This document shows positions 34,801 to 43,784 of a DNA stretch of 64,000 bases, piece after piece; the first letter of the stretch is position 1, and the number at the start of each line of letters is the position of its first letter. The notes under the pieces are model-generated. The model made no database searches. It saw only the letters and a program-made list of their open reading frames with translations, and was not told the DNA's origin. Position numbers and translations under genes: made by a program. This DNA comes from Lepus europaeus (Eukaryota > Chordata > Mammalia > Lagomorpha > Leporidae): the NCBI RefSeq assembly GCF_033115175.1, contig NC_084827.1, positions 178,189,401 to 178,253,400 on the forward strand, in the 5' to 3' direction.

Positions 34801-37800
34801 AATGTGGCTTAATCCAGTAACGAGAGATCGATCACCCATGAACACCCAGCTCCTTCAGGGTCTTCCCTCTACTCTCAGAGCACCGGTCTATGCTGTGGTG
34901 CAGGCGGGGCGCGGGGCACGGGGGCTGGGCAGGGGCGGGGGCTGGGCAGGGGGGCAGGGGCTGCAGGCAGCAGGCGGCAGGTGTCTTAGGGTCCGGTACA
35001 AGCTGCCTGCCGGTCAAAGGGAAGACCCGGTGTGCGAAGCCTTCATCAAAGCGGGGTCTCTTCTGGCTGGGGGCAGTGAGGAGTGGGGGGCTGGAAAGGC
35101 ACCAGACTCTGGACCCTGGCCTTTGCCAAGAGAGCACAGGGAAGAAAGTGTCTGGATTCCCACAGGGGTCCCTGGGGCACGGGAGCCGAGGCAGGGACAG
35201 CAGCCGGCTCGACCAGGTGGCATCAAAGGCTCAGGATGGCGATGCCCTGACTCAGGACTTGGGACCCAGCGTACTGAGGACAGTGGCGGTGGACGTGCAC
35301 CGCAGGAAGAACCTGAGGGTGGGCGAGCCTAGGGTCTGGACAGGAAGGACTCAAACAGCCCCAACGAGCGGCCTGGGCCGGAGGCAAAAGTCAGCACGGG
35401 TGGGTGGGAGCCGCGACCCTGCGAGAGGCGGGGACCTGCAGGGCGCAGAGCTCGCAGGCCAGGGCCAGGACTCCCAGATGTTTCAAATGCCACCGAGGGG
35501 GAGGGGAGACACAGCCAGAACGGCACGCGGGTCTGGGAACCTCACGCGGAGCTCAGCTTCACTGGCCTCACAGAAGCCAGAGGGGCCGGGGCGGAAATCA
35601 CACAGCGAGGGCTGCGAAGGGACCCGGACAGAGGGCGGTGGTGAGGAGGGGACAGACGGGGCTGGGGGGGGGGGCGCCTCCTCTAACACCCGGGCGTGTT
35701 TGAACACATCCAGAAGAGAGGAGGAAGACAGAACAGAGGGGTGCTGCAAGGACCCCAGGGCGGGTGGGGCAGGGCCCAGGCAGAGACCCCTGAGGGCAGG
35801 GCGCCGGCGAGGGGCGGGGTGCTGGGGAGGGAGGCAGAGGCAGCTTTGCTGCCGAACCAAGGGCAAACCCGGACTCCTACGAAATCTCGATTGCTTTATT
35901 TGTTCACGGCTCTGTGAGCGCCACTTACGTGCCAAGCACCACGGACGCACCTGTGGGCTGGGCTCCCTACCCGCCAGGAGCCCGGGGGCAGGCCCGGGCA
36001 CTTTAGGATGTTGAGTTCCTAAGATGCATCCTGGAAAAAGTAAAACCCTCAACAGTGAAGAACCCAGACTTTAAACTGTGCGGCAGGCACGGAGCAGCCT
36101 GCTGACCCTGCTGCTACCAGAGGCGACACTCACCGGCTTCCTGGCCCCGTGTGCTGTCCAGGGAGACCTCATGACCTTGGGACGCGGTCTGCAGGGGGCT
36201 GTCGCTCCTCCTCACCTGCTGGAGGCACACTTGTCAATCATAAACAATCCCCCGGTAACCCCGAGGGGACCAGAGCTTCACCGGGCTCCCTGTGCGTCCC
36301 CTTTAAAGAAAGCCCCAGAGCTCCTCAAGACATTTATTTGTTTTGATTTTATCTGAAAGGCAGAGTCAAAGGGAGAGGTTTTCCATCCGCTCGTTCACTC
36401 CCCAAATGCCCGCAACAGCCGAGGCTGGACCAGGATGAGCCAGAACTCCAGTCTCCCACGGGGCTGGTGGGGCTCCGGAGCACAGAGCCATCACCCGCTG
36501 CCTGCTGGGCTGCGTATCAGCAGGAAGCCGGATCGGAAGCAGAGCAGCCAGGACTTGAGCCAGGCGTCAAACAGGAGCTTCACCGCTGAGCCAAACGCTC
36601 AGCCCAGACAAGATGTTTCCTTTGAGTCCTGGCTGCTCCTCTTCCAGTCCAGCTCTCTGCTGTGGCCTGGGAGAGCAGTGGAAGATGGCCCAAGTGCTTG
36701 GCCCCTGCACCCACATGGGAGACCCAGAAGAAGGTCCTGGCTCCTGGCTTCTGTCTGGCACAGCTCGGCTGTTGTGGCCACTTGGGAGTGAACCAGCAGC
36801 TGAAGACCTCTCTCTGTCTCCACCTCGAATTCTGTCTTTCAAATGAATAAAATAAATCTTAAAAAACAGAACAAAACAAACAAGAACAGCCACAGGCAAT
36901 GTGGTGAGGCTGGGGAAGCCGGGTGGGTGCTCGGCTGCACCCACCCGCGGGGCTGCCGCGGCACCTCCCGTGCTCCCTGCCGGCAGGGCCACCCCCCACC
37001 CCGCAGCACGGCCATCATCGGACATCAGATACCTGGGCTTGTGCCTCGCTTCCTTCCGTCATTAATCGTCCACCCCACATCCGCCGTCCTTCAAAGAGAA
37101 ACCAGGCGACGTGAGTAGCCCGCGTGCTGACACCACCCGCGTGCACAGGCAGCCAAGCCACGTCCCTGACCTCCCGCCCATCTCTCTGGGGCTAAAGGGT
37201 TTTGTTTTAAATCCACATTAGGGAAACTTGTCATTAACGGTCCTTCTACCTGGGAGGGAGCAGCTTGTCAAACCACATCACCTAAACCTAAACAGGGAGC
37301 AGAGCCATGGGAGGGGCCCTTTAACACAGACACAGGTGTCACACCCGCGGGAGGGTGACGCTGACGCCCCAAGGTCACCCTCCCGCCGTGGGGAGCTGAG
37401 CGGTTTGGGGGGTGGTGGTGCTGGATTCGTTCCACACGTGGCCCAAGCCCGGCAGTAACAGATCTGCGGTTCAAGGACGCTGTCCTGCCTGCCACTGCCC
37501 GGCGACTCAGTGAGCCGGGACAGCCGTCAGCGACAAGGGCACACACGCACCGCGTGTTCTAAGCCCTTTCCAAGTGTACCTGCAGTGCGCACACACAGCT
37601 CATCCACAGGCGGGGGAAGTTCCTGTAACTCTCCCAGGCCACCTGCCCGCGTGCTGGGGCCAGGGCGTGCCCTGGACCCGGCCACCTGGGCTGAGTCAAA
37701 CCAAGGCTTTGCCACGCTTGCGAAGTCACCCAGGGCAAGTTGCTTAACCTCTCTGTGCGGCGTCCACGTTAAACACCGAGCATTCCGGCAACAGTGCCTG

Positions 37801-39702
37801 CCTCTCCAGGGCACGCGTGACCGGCTACGACTTCCCTGCTGTCCACCCAGCGATCCTGCGGCACTGGCAGCTCCATCTGCCCCGTGACTCCCTGCAATCA
37901 GGAGTTCCCGCCACGGGGAGCTTCCGCCACCAGGTACCTGCACGGGCTCTGCCGTTCAGCGAGCATCGCTGCAGAACAAGCAACTGAACAGGGGCTGTGC
38001 CATGACATCAACTCTAGCCCGTCAGGAACACAGACCCAGGGGCCCGCCCTGCGGCTCAGTGGGTTAAAGCCCCAGCCTGCAGCGCCGGTTCAAGTCCCGG
38101 CTGCTCCACTTCCGATCCTGCTCCCTGCTGATGCTCCTGGGAAAGCAGCAGAGGATGGACCAAGTGCCTGGGCCCCTGCACCCCCGTGGGAGACCTGGAG
38201 GAAGCTCCTGGCTTCGATCTGGCTCAGTCCTGGCTGTTGCGACCGTTTGGGGAGCAAACCAGTGGGTGAAAGATCTCTCTCCTTCTCTCTGTAACTGTCT
38301 TTCAAATAAATAAATAAAACTTTAAAAAAGAGAGAGAGAGAAGAAACAGGAACCCACTGAGGAGCACCCGGCAGGTGCTCCGGGCCCCACCTCCGGCCCC
38401 ACCCCAGGCCAGGTGTCCCCAGCAGCTCGGCAGGTGACCCCCCGAGACTGAAGCAGCGCTAGGCCCTCAGGGCAACAGGGGAGACTTCTCAGCTGCTCCG
38501 AGAGCTGCCCAGGGACACCCTGTGGCCCCCACACACCGGGCCTGCCTGGGGTCCCCAGAAACTATTTTACCTAATCCTGATGGGATTAAGTAATTCCTGA
38601 GCCCGAGTGATGCTCCCCGGGGAACGGGGCTGACTTTCCTGCGACCCCAGACCTAGAAGGCTCAGAGAAGGGGTGGGGGCCCTACCCTGGGGCGTCTCGT
38701 AGGTCAGCGTCGCCATCTCCACCAGCGGGTCGTCCTCGAAGGGCTGGCTGTACTGTGGAGAGGAAGGGGCCTCCCGTCAGGCCCCGGGGCCGCCGGGGAC
38801 CCTGGCCCACGCGGAGCAGGTGCAGTGCCCCCAGCCCCGCCTGTGCTCACCCTTCCCGGCAGCCGGGCCCCACCAGCCCTCGCCCCGCAGCTGCACCCCC
38901 AGGCCTGTCTCTCGGCGCTGCGCACCCCGGCCTCGCCCCTCCCCCACCTGCCCCCCATTCCGTGGGCCGAGCCCCCAGCCCCGCCTGCGCTCTCCCTTCC
39001 CGGCACCCCGGCCCCCCCAGCCCTCGCCCCGCAGCTGCACCCCCAGGCCTGCCTCTCGGCGCTGCGCACCCCAGCCTCGCCCCTCCCCCGCCTGCCCCCC
39101 ACTCCGGGGGCCGAGCCCCCAGCCCCGCCTGTACTCACCCTTCCCGGCACCCGGGCCCCCCCAGCCCTCGCCCCGCAGCTGCACCCCCAGGCCTGCCTCT
39201 CGGCGCTGCGCACCCCAGCCTCGCCCCTCCCCCGCCTGCCCCCCACTCCGGGGGCCGAGCCCCCAGCCCCGCCTGTACTCACCCTTCCCGGCACCCGGGC
39301 CCCACCAGCCCTCGCCCCGCAGCTGCACCCCCAGGCCTGTCTCTCGGCGCTGCGCACCCCGGCCTTGCCCCTCCCCCGCCTGCCCCCATTCCGGGGGCCG
39401 AGCCCCCAGCCCCGCCTGCGCTCTCCCTTCCCGGCGCCCCGGCCCCACCAGCCCTCGCCCCGCAGCTGCACCCCCAGGCCTGCCTCTCGGCGCTGCGCAC
39501 CCCAGCCTCGCCCCTCCCCCGCCTGCCCCCCACTACGGGAGCCGAGCCCCCAGCCCCGCCTGCAGCCCCCCGCCCTCCCGAACGCCGGCCACTCGCCCAG
39601 CCGCACCTTCTCTATCAGCCGCTGCATGCGCCTCTGGAAGCGGCGGCGGCTGTCCCCAAGCTTCCGCAGCAGCGCGTCCTCGCCCAGCTCCTGGCGCCCC
39701 AT
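25757..39702 (-). CDS. HJURP: HJURP, Holliday junction recognition protein (CENP-A chaperone), complete
   Basis: Nine exons on the minus strand, in transcription order: 39702-39607, 38752-38686, 37088-37033, 36188-36134, 34526-34462, 33385-33293, 31879-31813, 29636-28154, 25844-25757. All junctions are GT-AG, phases agree, and the 2,070 nt give 689 residues and TGA; the human protein is about 748. Residues 1-54 carry the CENP-A-binding Scm3 region (RRRFQRRMQRLIEK, then the TLTY box). The middle holds ISELYAGMLHSMSRLLS and a basic RRRHRWKSRLNRTYC stretch. Two C-terminal repeat domains start near residues 378 (WLISPVKLVS...RFERLHREY) and 539 (GRNRYDEIKEEFDKLHREYC). HJURP binds soluble CENP-A/H4 and, with the Mis18 complex, deposits it at centromeres in early G1. 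The start is the first ATG of exon 1; the human protein has a few more N-terminal residues. Exons 3-5 and 9 are short and were placed by phase plus weak similarity, so they are slightly less certain. Confidence 0.92.
26358..26582 (+). mobile_element. C-repeat SINE, strongly diverged
   Basis: 'gtgggcaccgtggttaacc', 'ccggcatcccaccgcag' and 'cacatgggagacccagaca' keep the order of C-repeat landmarks. In HJURP intron 8. Confidence 0.55.
26726..27395 (+). mobile_element. C-repeat SINE split by a second SINE
   Basis: Outer element: 5' part 26726-27003, 3' part 27353-27395 ending in poly-A. Its own target duplication gctgaggtccc is at 26715-26725 and 27396-27406. The inner element sits in its CT-rich 3' section. 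Confidence 0.9.
27004..27339 (-). mobile_element. Young C-repeat SINE nested in another
   Basis: Minus orientation with poly-T at its left end. Flanked by identical ggaagacctttct at 26991-27003 and 27340-27352, which shows insertion into the outer SINE. Confidence 0.93.
28154..29636 (-). other. HJURP: HJURP large exon 8 (two C-terminal repeat domains)
   Basis: This 1,483-nt exon is bounded by tttctcccag on the upstream side and AGAGAAG|gtgagt on the downstream side. It carries about 70 percent of the coding sequence (residues about 167-661). It includes SVTISELYAGMLHSMSRLLS, DCENLLDVSRRKAGFKLE, the first repeat domain near residues 378-424 and the second near 539-562. The paired (R/E)F(E/D)KLHREY motifs are the internally duplicated HCTD1/HCTD2 modules, known for dimerisation and Mis18 contact. 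A PAKRRRLP stretch near the 3' end could be a nuclear localisation signal. Confidence 0.9.
30125..30412 (+). mobile_element. C-repeat SINE, HJURP intron 7
   Basis: 'ggccggcgctgtggcacagc' head, 'ccggttcaagtcccggctgc', 'caaacaaataaataaatcct' tail. Confidence 0.88.
30490..30945 (+). repeat. 45-bp minisatellite, 10 copies, HJURP intron 7
   Basis: Unit: gtcaacaaaacacgacagga then ccgccggagcactggaccgg and atgcc. Copies start at 30511, 30556, 30601, 30646, 30691, 30736, 30781, 30834, 30879 and 30924. The seventh interval carries an 8-bp internal duplication (gctggagc). Contiguous units, no spacers. Confidence 0.95.
31385..31560 (+). repeat. (CA)n compound microsatellite, HJURP intron 7
   Basis: About 175 bp of cacacacagc/cacaacatac interspersions between exon 7 and the 45-bp minisatellite. 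Confidence 0.92.
32776..33257 (+). repeat. 63-bp minisatellite, 7.7 copies, HJURP intron 6
   Basis: Unit contains tgacacgggcacagcgcgcg, cagggcgccctccgcttacg and ggagccgtcctggctccgag. Copies start at 32776, 32839, 32902, 32965, 33028, 33091, 33154 and 33217. Internal copies are almost identical. The array ends only about 35 bp from the donor of HJURP exon 6. Confidence 0.95.
36328..36604 (-). mobile_element. C-repeat SINE, diverged
   Basis: Minus orientation: 'gacatttatttgttttgatt', 'cgttcactccccaaatgcc', ending 'gagccaaacgctcagccc'. Confidence 0.72.
36605..36868 (+). mobile_element. C-repeat SINE, 5'-truncated, head to head with the previous one
   Basis: Begins inside the box region ('gagtcctggctgctcctctt') and ends 'aaatgaataaaataaatctt'. 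The tRNA-like head is missing, and it abuts the minus-strand SINE at 36604. Confidence 0.78.
37690..37775 (+). mobile_element. MIR remnant
   Basis: 'gggcaagttgcttaacctct' followed by 'ctgtg' matches the MIR core. Confidence 0.5.
38039..38336 (+). mobile_element. C-repeat SINE, HJURP intron 2
   Basis: 'ggggcccgccctgcggctca' head, 'ggttcaagtcccggctgctc', 'caaataaataaataaaactt' tail followed by (GA)n. Confidence 0.86.
38686..39702 (-). other. HJURP: HJURP exons 1-2: Scm3 domain and TLTY box
   Basis: Exon 1 (39702-39607) encodes the 32-residue helix MGRQELGEDALLRKLGDSRR and RFQRRMQRLIEK, followed by the donor AAG|gtgcgg. Exon 2 (38752-38686) begins after ctccacag and encodes YSQPFEDDPLVEMATLTYET plus PQG. 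Together these are the segment that in human HJURP wraps the CENP-A/H4 heterodimer. The 854-bp intron between them is mostly a 144-bp tandem repeat. Confidence 0.9.
38829..39592 (-). repeat. 144-bp minisatellite, more than 5 copies, HJURP intron 1
   Basis: The plus-strand landmark cccagccccgcctg recurs at 38829, 38974, 39118, 39262, 39405 and 39549 (spacing 143-145 bp). Each unit includes ccctcgccccgcagctgcac and ctctcggcgctgcgcacccc. The array fills nearly all of intron 1, between the two Scm3-coding exons. Confidence 0.94.
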
Positions 39703-40345
39703 GTCGCGCACCCGGCCCAGCCACGACTCCGGCTCCGAGCCAGGCCCCAGGTCCCCGCGCGCCGCTCAAATAGGAAACCCCGCCCCGCCTGCTCGCCCCT
39801 AGAGTCTCCATTGGCTGGAGCGAGGAGGCCGGGCTCTGATTGGGCCTTTCAAAAATGAGCCACGCCGCTTCCTCTCGGCCAATCCGAGGCCTCGCTTCTG
39901 GCCCCGCCCGGGGGCGCGCGTCGGGCGGGAACGAGGGCGAGCGCCCCGGCCACAGCCGCGGGGCGTGAGGCTCCGCCCCCTCCCCGTCTCGCGAGAACTC
40001 GCGGAGTCCCGGTGGCGTCCGCCGCTGGGCGCCTGAGGCGGTGCGGCCGGGGCGTCCCGGTGCCGCGGGCTGGGGCCGCTGTCCGGAGGGGGTCAGGGCC
40101 CAGGCCCACGCCCCAAACGCGGCCGGAACGTGCTCGCTCGCGTGTCTAAGGGGAAGCTGACCCCGGCGGCCCGACGGTGCGGGGCTGGCCGGCCCAGTCC
40201 GCCGGTGTCCGGCCTGCGGGCCCGCGTCTCCGTCCCGCTGTGGCGGTTACCGGACCGCGCGTCGGGTCGCCGTTCCAGAACGTCCGCGCCCCCGTGACCG
40301 CCGCGGTGCTCGGTGAAAAAGCGGCGGGGCCGGTGTGGACGCAGA
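39703..40345 (-). promoter_or_regulatory. HJURP: HJURP CpG-island promoter with CCAAT boxes and CHR-like element
   Basis: CpG-dense sequence immediately 5' of the HJURP ATG. CCAAT/ATTGG boxes lie at 39810-39814, 39839-39843 and 39879-39883, about 29 and 40 bp apart. A TTTGAA hexamer (CHR consensus, minus strand) is at 39853-39848. NF-Y plus CHR is the architecture of G2/M genes controlled by DREAM and MYB-MuvB, and HJURP is known to be cell-cycle regulated. There is no TATA box. The island continues away from HJURP to about 40.35 kb and could also fire divergently, but I see no plus-strand gene. Confidence 0.7.
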
Positions 40346-40391
40346 GGGGTTCAGCTTTCAAACAAATAATTATCTAAAAAAAGAATTAAAG

Positions 40392-40702
40392 GCGAGGCCG
40401 GCTGTGGCCGAGGGGATGAAGCCGCTCTGCAGCGCCGGCGTTCCCTGTGGACGCGGGTTCGAGTCCCGGCTGCTCCACTTCCGGTCCGGCTCTCCGCTGT
40501 GGCCTGGGAGAGCAGTGGAGGATGGCCCAGGTCCTCGGGCCTCTGCACCCGCGTGGGAGACCCGGAGGAAGCTCCTGGCTCCTGGCTTCGGATCGGTCAG
40601 CTCCGGCCTTGTGGCCATTTGGAGAGTGAACCAGCGGATGGAAGACCTCTCTCTCTGCCTCTGCCTCTCTCACACTTTGCCTTTCAGATAAATCTTTATA
40701 GA
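40392..40702 (+). mobile_element. C-repeat SINE next to the HJURP CpG island
   Basis: 'gaggccggctgtggccgagg' head, 'gggttcgagtcccggctgct' box, 'cagataaatctttataga' tail. Confidence 0.87.
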
Positions 40703-40709
40703 AAACAAA

Positions 40710-42024
40710 CAAAAGCGCTACTGAACGCAGTAGGCCCCTATACCAATCTCCTACGGATCCCACATTGCCTCCTGCAGGAATCTGGGGCGAGGGTGGAGAG
40801 GGGGCCTCAGGGCTCATGAACAGAGATGGCCCTAGGGGTCTCCGAGGGCTGTTGGCAGGGCCCTTCCCTAGTCAGTGTTCCGGAATGTTCAGTGGCAGAA
40901 AGAGCCACTCCACCCAGGCTTGTGCTGCCCTCGGGAAGCCCAAATCCGATGACTGATTCAGGCAGGAAAATAGAAGATGTGCCGTTCCAGTCCCCAGGAC
41001 AACCCCGGGCCCGCCCGGCCTCTCTCCACTCCTCGCTCAGCTGTTGGCCTGCAGGGCACGCTCTTCCGGGCGTGCTGCCCGCTGTCTCTGCTGCTGAGCC
41101 CGCCCCTCTGAGAAGCCAACTGTAACGAGGACCTTGCTCCAAGTGGCCCTGGATCTACCATTCAATTGGTCACTTTCCAAGTTTTCACAGACAGGTTGTT
41201 AAATAAAAATTATGGGAGGCCATTGTTTTAGACTGAGCTCCTACCATAGGCTCCAACCGACCAAATCAAAATGGAGTCACTCAGGCTAAATGTCAATCAG
41301 ACTTAACGAAGCAGACAGAGCCAACAGACCGGTTTTTGGTAACAATCAGGGATCCCAGTCCGCCTGAGTGAGTATGACACTAGAAGGGTTCTTCTGGTTT
41401 TACCCTTAGAAAAGTGACGTTAGCTTCTCAGATTTTTTTTTCTGTTTTTGTTTCCTTGTTCCCACCTTGCAACCCAATGTTCTGTGCTGCTCAGTGGGAG
41501 TTTTAGTTTTATTTTGTAGATGGCGAGCAAAAGCCAACGCGATGCACAACTGGATCCATTGTAAGTGCTGACCTCTGCCAAGGCTGAGTCTCCTCCTCCC
41601 GTGGGGATTCTGGGAATGTGGGGTGCCGATCCTGGCTCTGCACTTCCACGCGCCAGTGACTCTCAAGCAAGACCCGAGACCTTGGATAAAGTGCTCTATT
41701 CCTTCTACGTTTTGGACACTTTCTCTTCGATGACTTTCTGGCAAGAAAACTGGCCTCTCCTAAGAATCGGTCTCCATCCCTGGAAACCACTCCCGAGTTC
41801 CACGACCTCCCTGGCTGGCTTCAGTGTCAATTAGTGACCATCCTAGGATCTGCCTGTGTCCCCAGGGGCTCATGGGTAACTTCAGGAGAAAGATTTCTCA
41901 GTCTCAAGGTCAACGCTTTCATTGAAAGCCAAAATCACAACTTCTTTTGGCCAGTCCCACTCTTTTTAGAAATGTGCTTATTTTCCGTCACGCTTATTTC
42001 CATTTGGCTGTGGAGTCTGTGAAG
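40710..42024. other. Intergenic sequence with a possible LTR-like segment
   Basis: Mostly unique. The part about 41200-41480 ('aaatcaaaatggagtcactc', 'ttgttcccaccttgcaaccc') reads like an old, eroded LTR, but the class cannot be fixed by eye. No coding content. Confidence 0.35.
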
Positions 42025-42850
42025 AGCAGCTTGGGACACTCAGTGGTCGCTCTGACATGGGCAGCCCCGTTCCGTGGCGGGCCGAGGGCTCCAGGCTTCA
42101 GCTGGGAACTGCTGGGAGGCACAAGGCACTGCGCCTTCAAACCAGTCTGCAAATCAGCTTGAGTGGCAGGAAACAGGGGAGCTGGCGCAGTCCGTTCACC
42201 TGAAGTTCCTCCCTGGTCACAGCTTTACCAGCAGCGGCTGCTCTTCCTGTTCGAGCTGTTCAGGATCTCTGTAGAAGCAGAGATGAGGCGTGACCTCCCA
42301 TGGATGCTCCCAGGAGATGATGGTACCGCACGTGTGCAGGACCTCCCAGGCCAGCACCCACCACATCAGACCCTCGGAGAGGGCTCCCTTGCTATTGCAC
42401 AGGGTGGCAATGGCCACGTAGCACAAAGGAGGGTCTGTGTTACATAGAGCAATGGTTGGCAATCTCACATACAATGCCTCTTATGAGAGAGACTGGGATG
42501 CTAACCACCGGAACACCTGGCTCCCAGGAGGCTGCCTGGGCCTGGTGACCGAGGGATGTAGGTGTGACACGGCCAGCAATAGGCATAACTTGAGTGACAG
42601 TGGCAAACTGCACCCCTGCCCTCCAGCCAGCATTCCTGGGGGACGTGGCACTGAGCAGCGGGGTTTTCAATGGCGACAATGGCGTGAGCCGCCAGCAGAG
42701 GCTTCTCCCAGGTCAGGTTTACAACGTGAATGTCTTCACTTCTATTGTACGTGCCCAGTCACTTGTGGAAGTCAAGGTTGGTGTCACCTGCAAGGCACTT
42801 GAGGACATCCTCCTTCATTGGCTCGGATGTTGTGACAGCGTCCCTTTAAG
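42025..42850 (-). pseudogene. RPSA: RPSA (40S ribosomal protein SA / laminin receptor) processed pseudogene
   Basis: Intronless minus-strand copy of RPSA. In order it shows MKEDVLKCLAG and TNLDF near 42818, AHAIVAIENPA, then TQVMPIAGRVTP, then [26 protein letters not shown] and [17 protein letters not shown], and an eroded acidic tail ending in ATTE near 42033. It is broken: an early in-frame stop after TNLDFHK, loss of the THLGG segment, at least two frameshifts (around 42660 and 42440) and a degenerate C-terminus. The protein normally acts in the small ribosomal subunit; this copy cannot encode it. Absence of introns and multiple lesions indicate an old retrocopy. Confidence 0.88.
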
Positions 42851-43200
42851 GTACGCCGGGATTGGGTACCATGGGAAGGGCGGGTCGCCTTCTGAACCAG
42901 TCACAGCCTGAGCCCTCTCTGACTGTGCCCCGTCCTGTGCTCCAATGTGGTGGCCCAGCCAAGGAAAGAGGAACCCTGCAGGTTTCTTATACGATGCAGT
43001 TCCTTGCAGCTCCACTAACCCTTGGCAGCTTAACCCTGAGACCTCGGGAACCCAGACCTGGTCAGCAAACCCGTTCCCACCTGGTCCCACCCGTGTAACA
43101 GGCAGGGATGGTAAATCGGCTCCTCCCAGTCCTGGGTCCTGTAGGCTGCAGAGATGAGGGCGGGGCTCGGCGCTCGGATTTCTCTGGGCCGTGGCTACAT

Positions 43201-43215
43201 AGCACCCTCTGCTGG
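43201..43215 (-). promoter_or_regulatory. Candidate CTCF site
   Basis: agcaccctctgctgg fits the reverse-orientation CTCF core (AGCGCCMYCTRSTGG) with one clear mismatch. Lies between the RPSA pseudogene and the AT-rich domain. Confidence 0.45.
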
Positions 43216-43784
43216 CCAGGCTGGAATTCGCAGCCCTGGACGTGCTATTCCCAGCCACGTGCCTAGGAAATAATTCTCATCAGTTTTCCCATAGCTGCTC
43301 CCGTACAGTGTTGCCTGAATCTTGCTTCAAACACAGTAGGTGGGAATGTATGCTGCATAGGGTTGCTATGTAAGTCACTCAGGTTGTAAAGGGCTGCAAA
43401 TGGCACCACCCACCTGTGTGTGGGGAAGCACAGCGTGGGCTCAGCGGCCCCTTGGTGACAGTGAGAACCTGCAGGGACCAGTTACCATAGGAAACGCCAG
43501 GCCCTGCCCAGTGGCTGCCGGGTTCGTGCCGCTCCGGCTTTGGCGCTGATGCCAGGAGGCTGTGAGATGGCCGGCCGGCCACACGTGGGCCTCCCACGAG
43601 GTGTCAGTCCAGGCTCACAAATGGGCTTATTCTCTGATTTAATGAGTTTGCTTCTTGAGATCTATCCAGAGCAACTGAGGGCGCTGGAAGGACTTAGCAG
43701 GGAGATCTTTGGTGAAGCGGTTTCTAGCACCCATTGCTAGTTGAGGAATGGTGATAGAGAACATCTGTGTTCATCAACAATTTT

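Noticed and set aside
39700-39711. Possible HJURP start at a GTG three codons before the ATG
   Set aside because: Non-ATG start without support. The ATG at 39702-39700 gives a complete, homologous N-terminus.
38704-39858. Long open frames of more than 300 codons on both strands
   Set aside because: They are produced by the 144-bp GC-rich minisatellite whose unit is a multiple of three. Only the exon 1 part (39702-39607) is real coding sequence.
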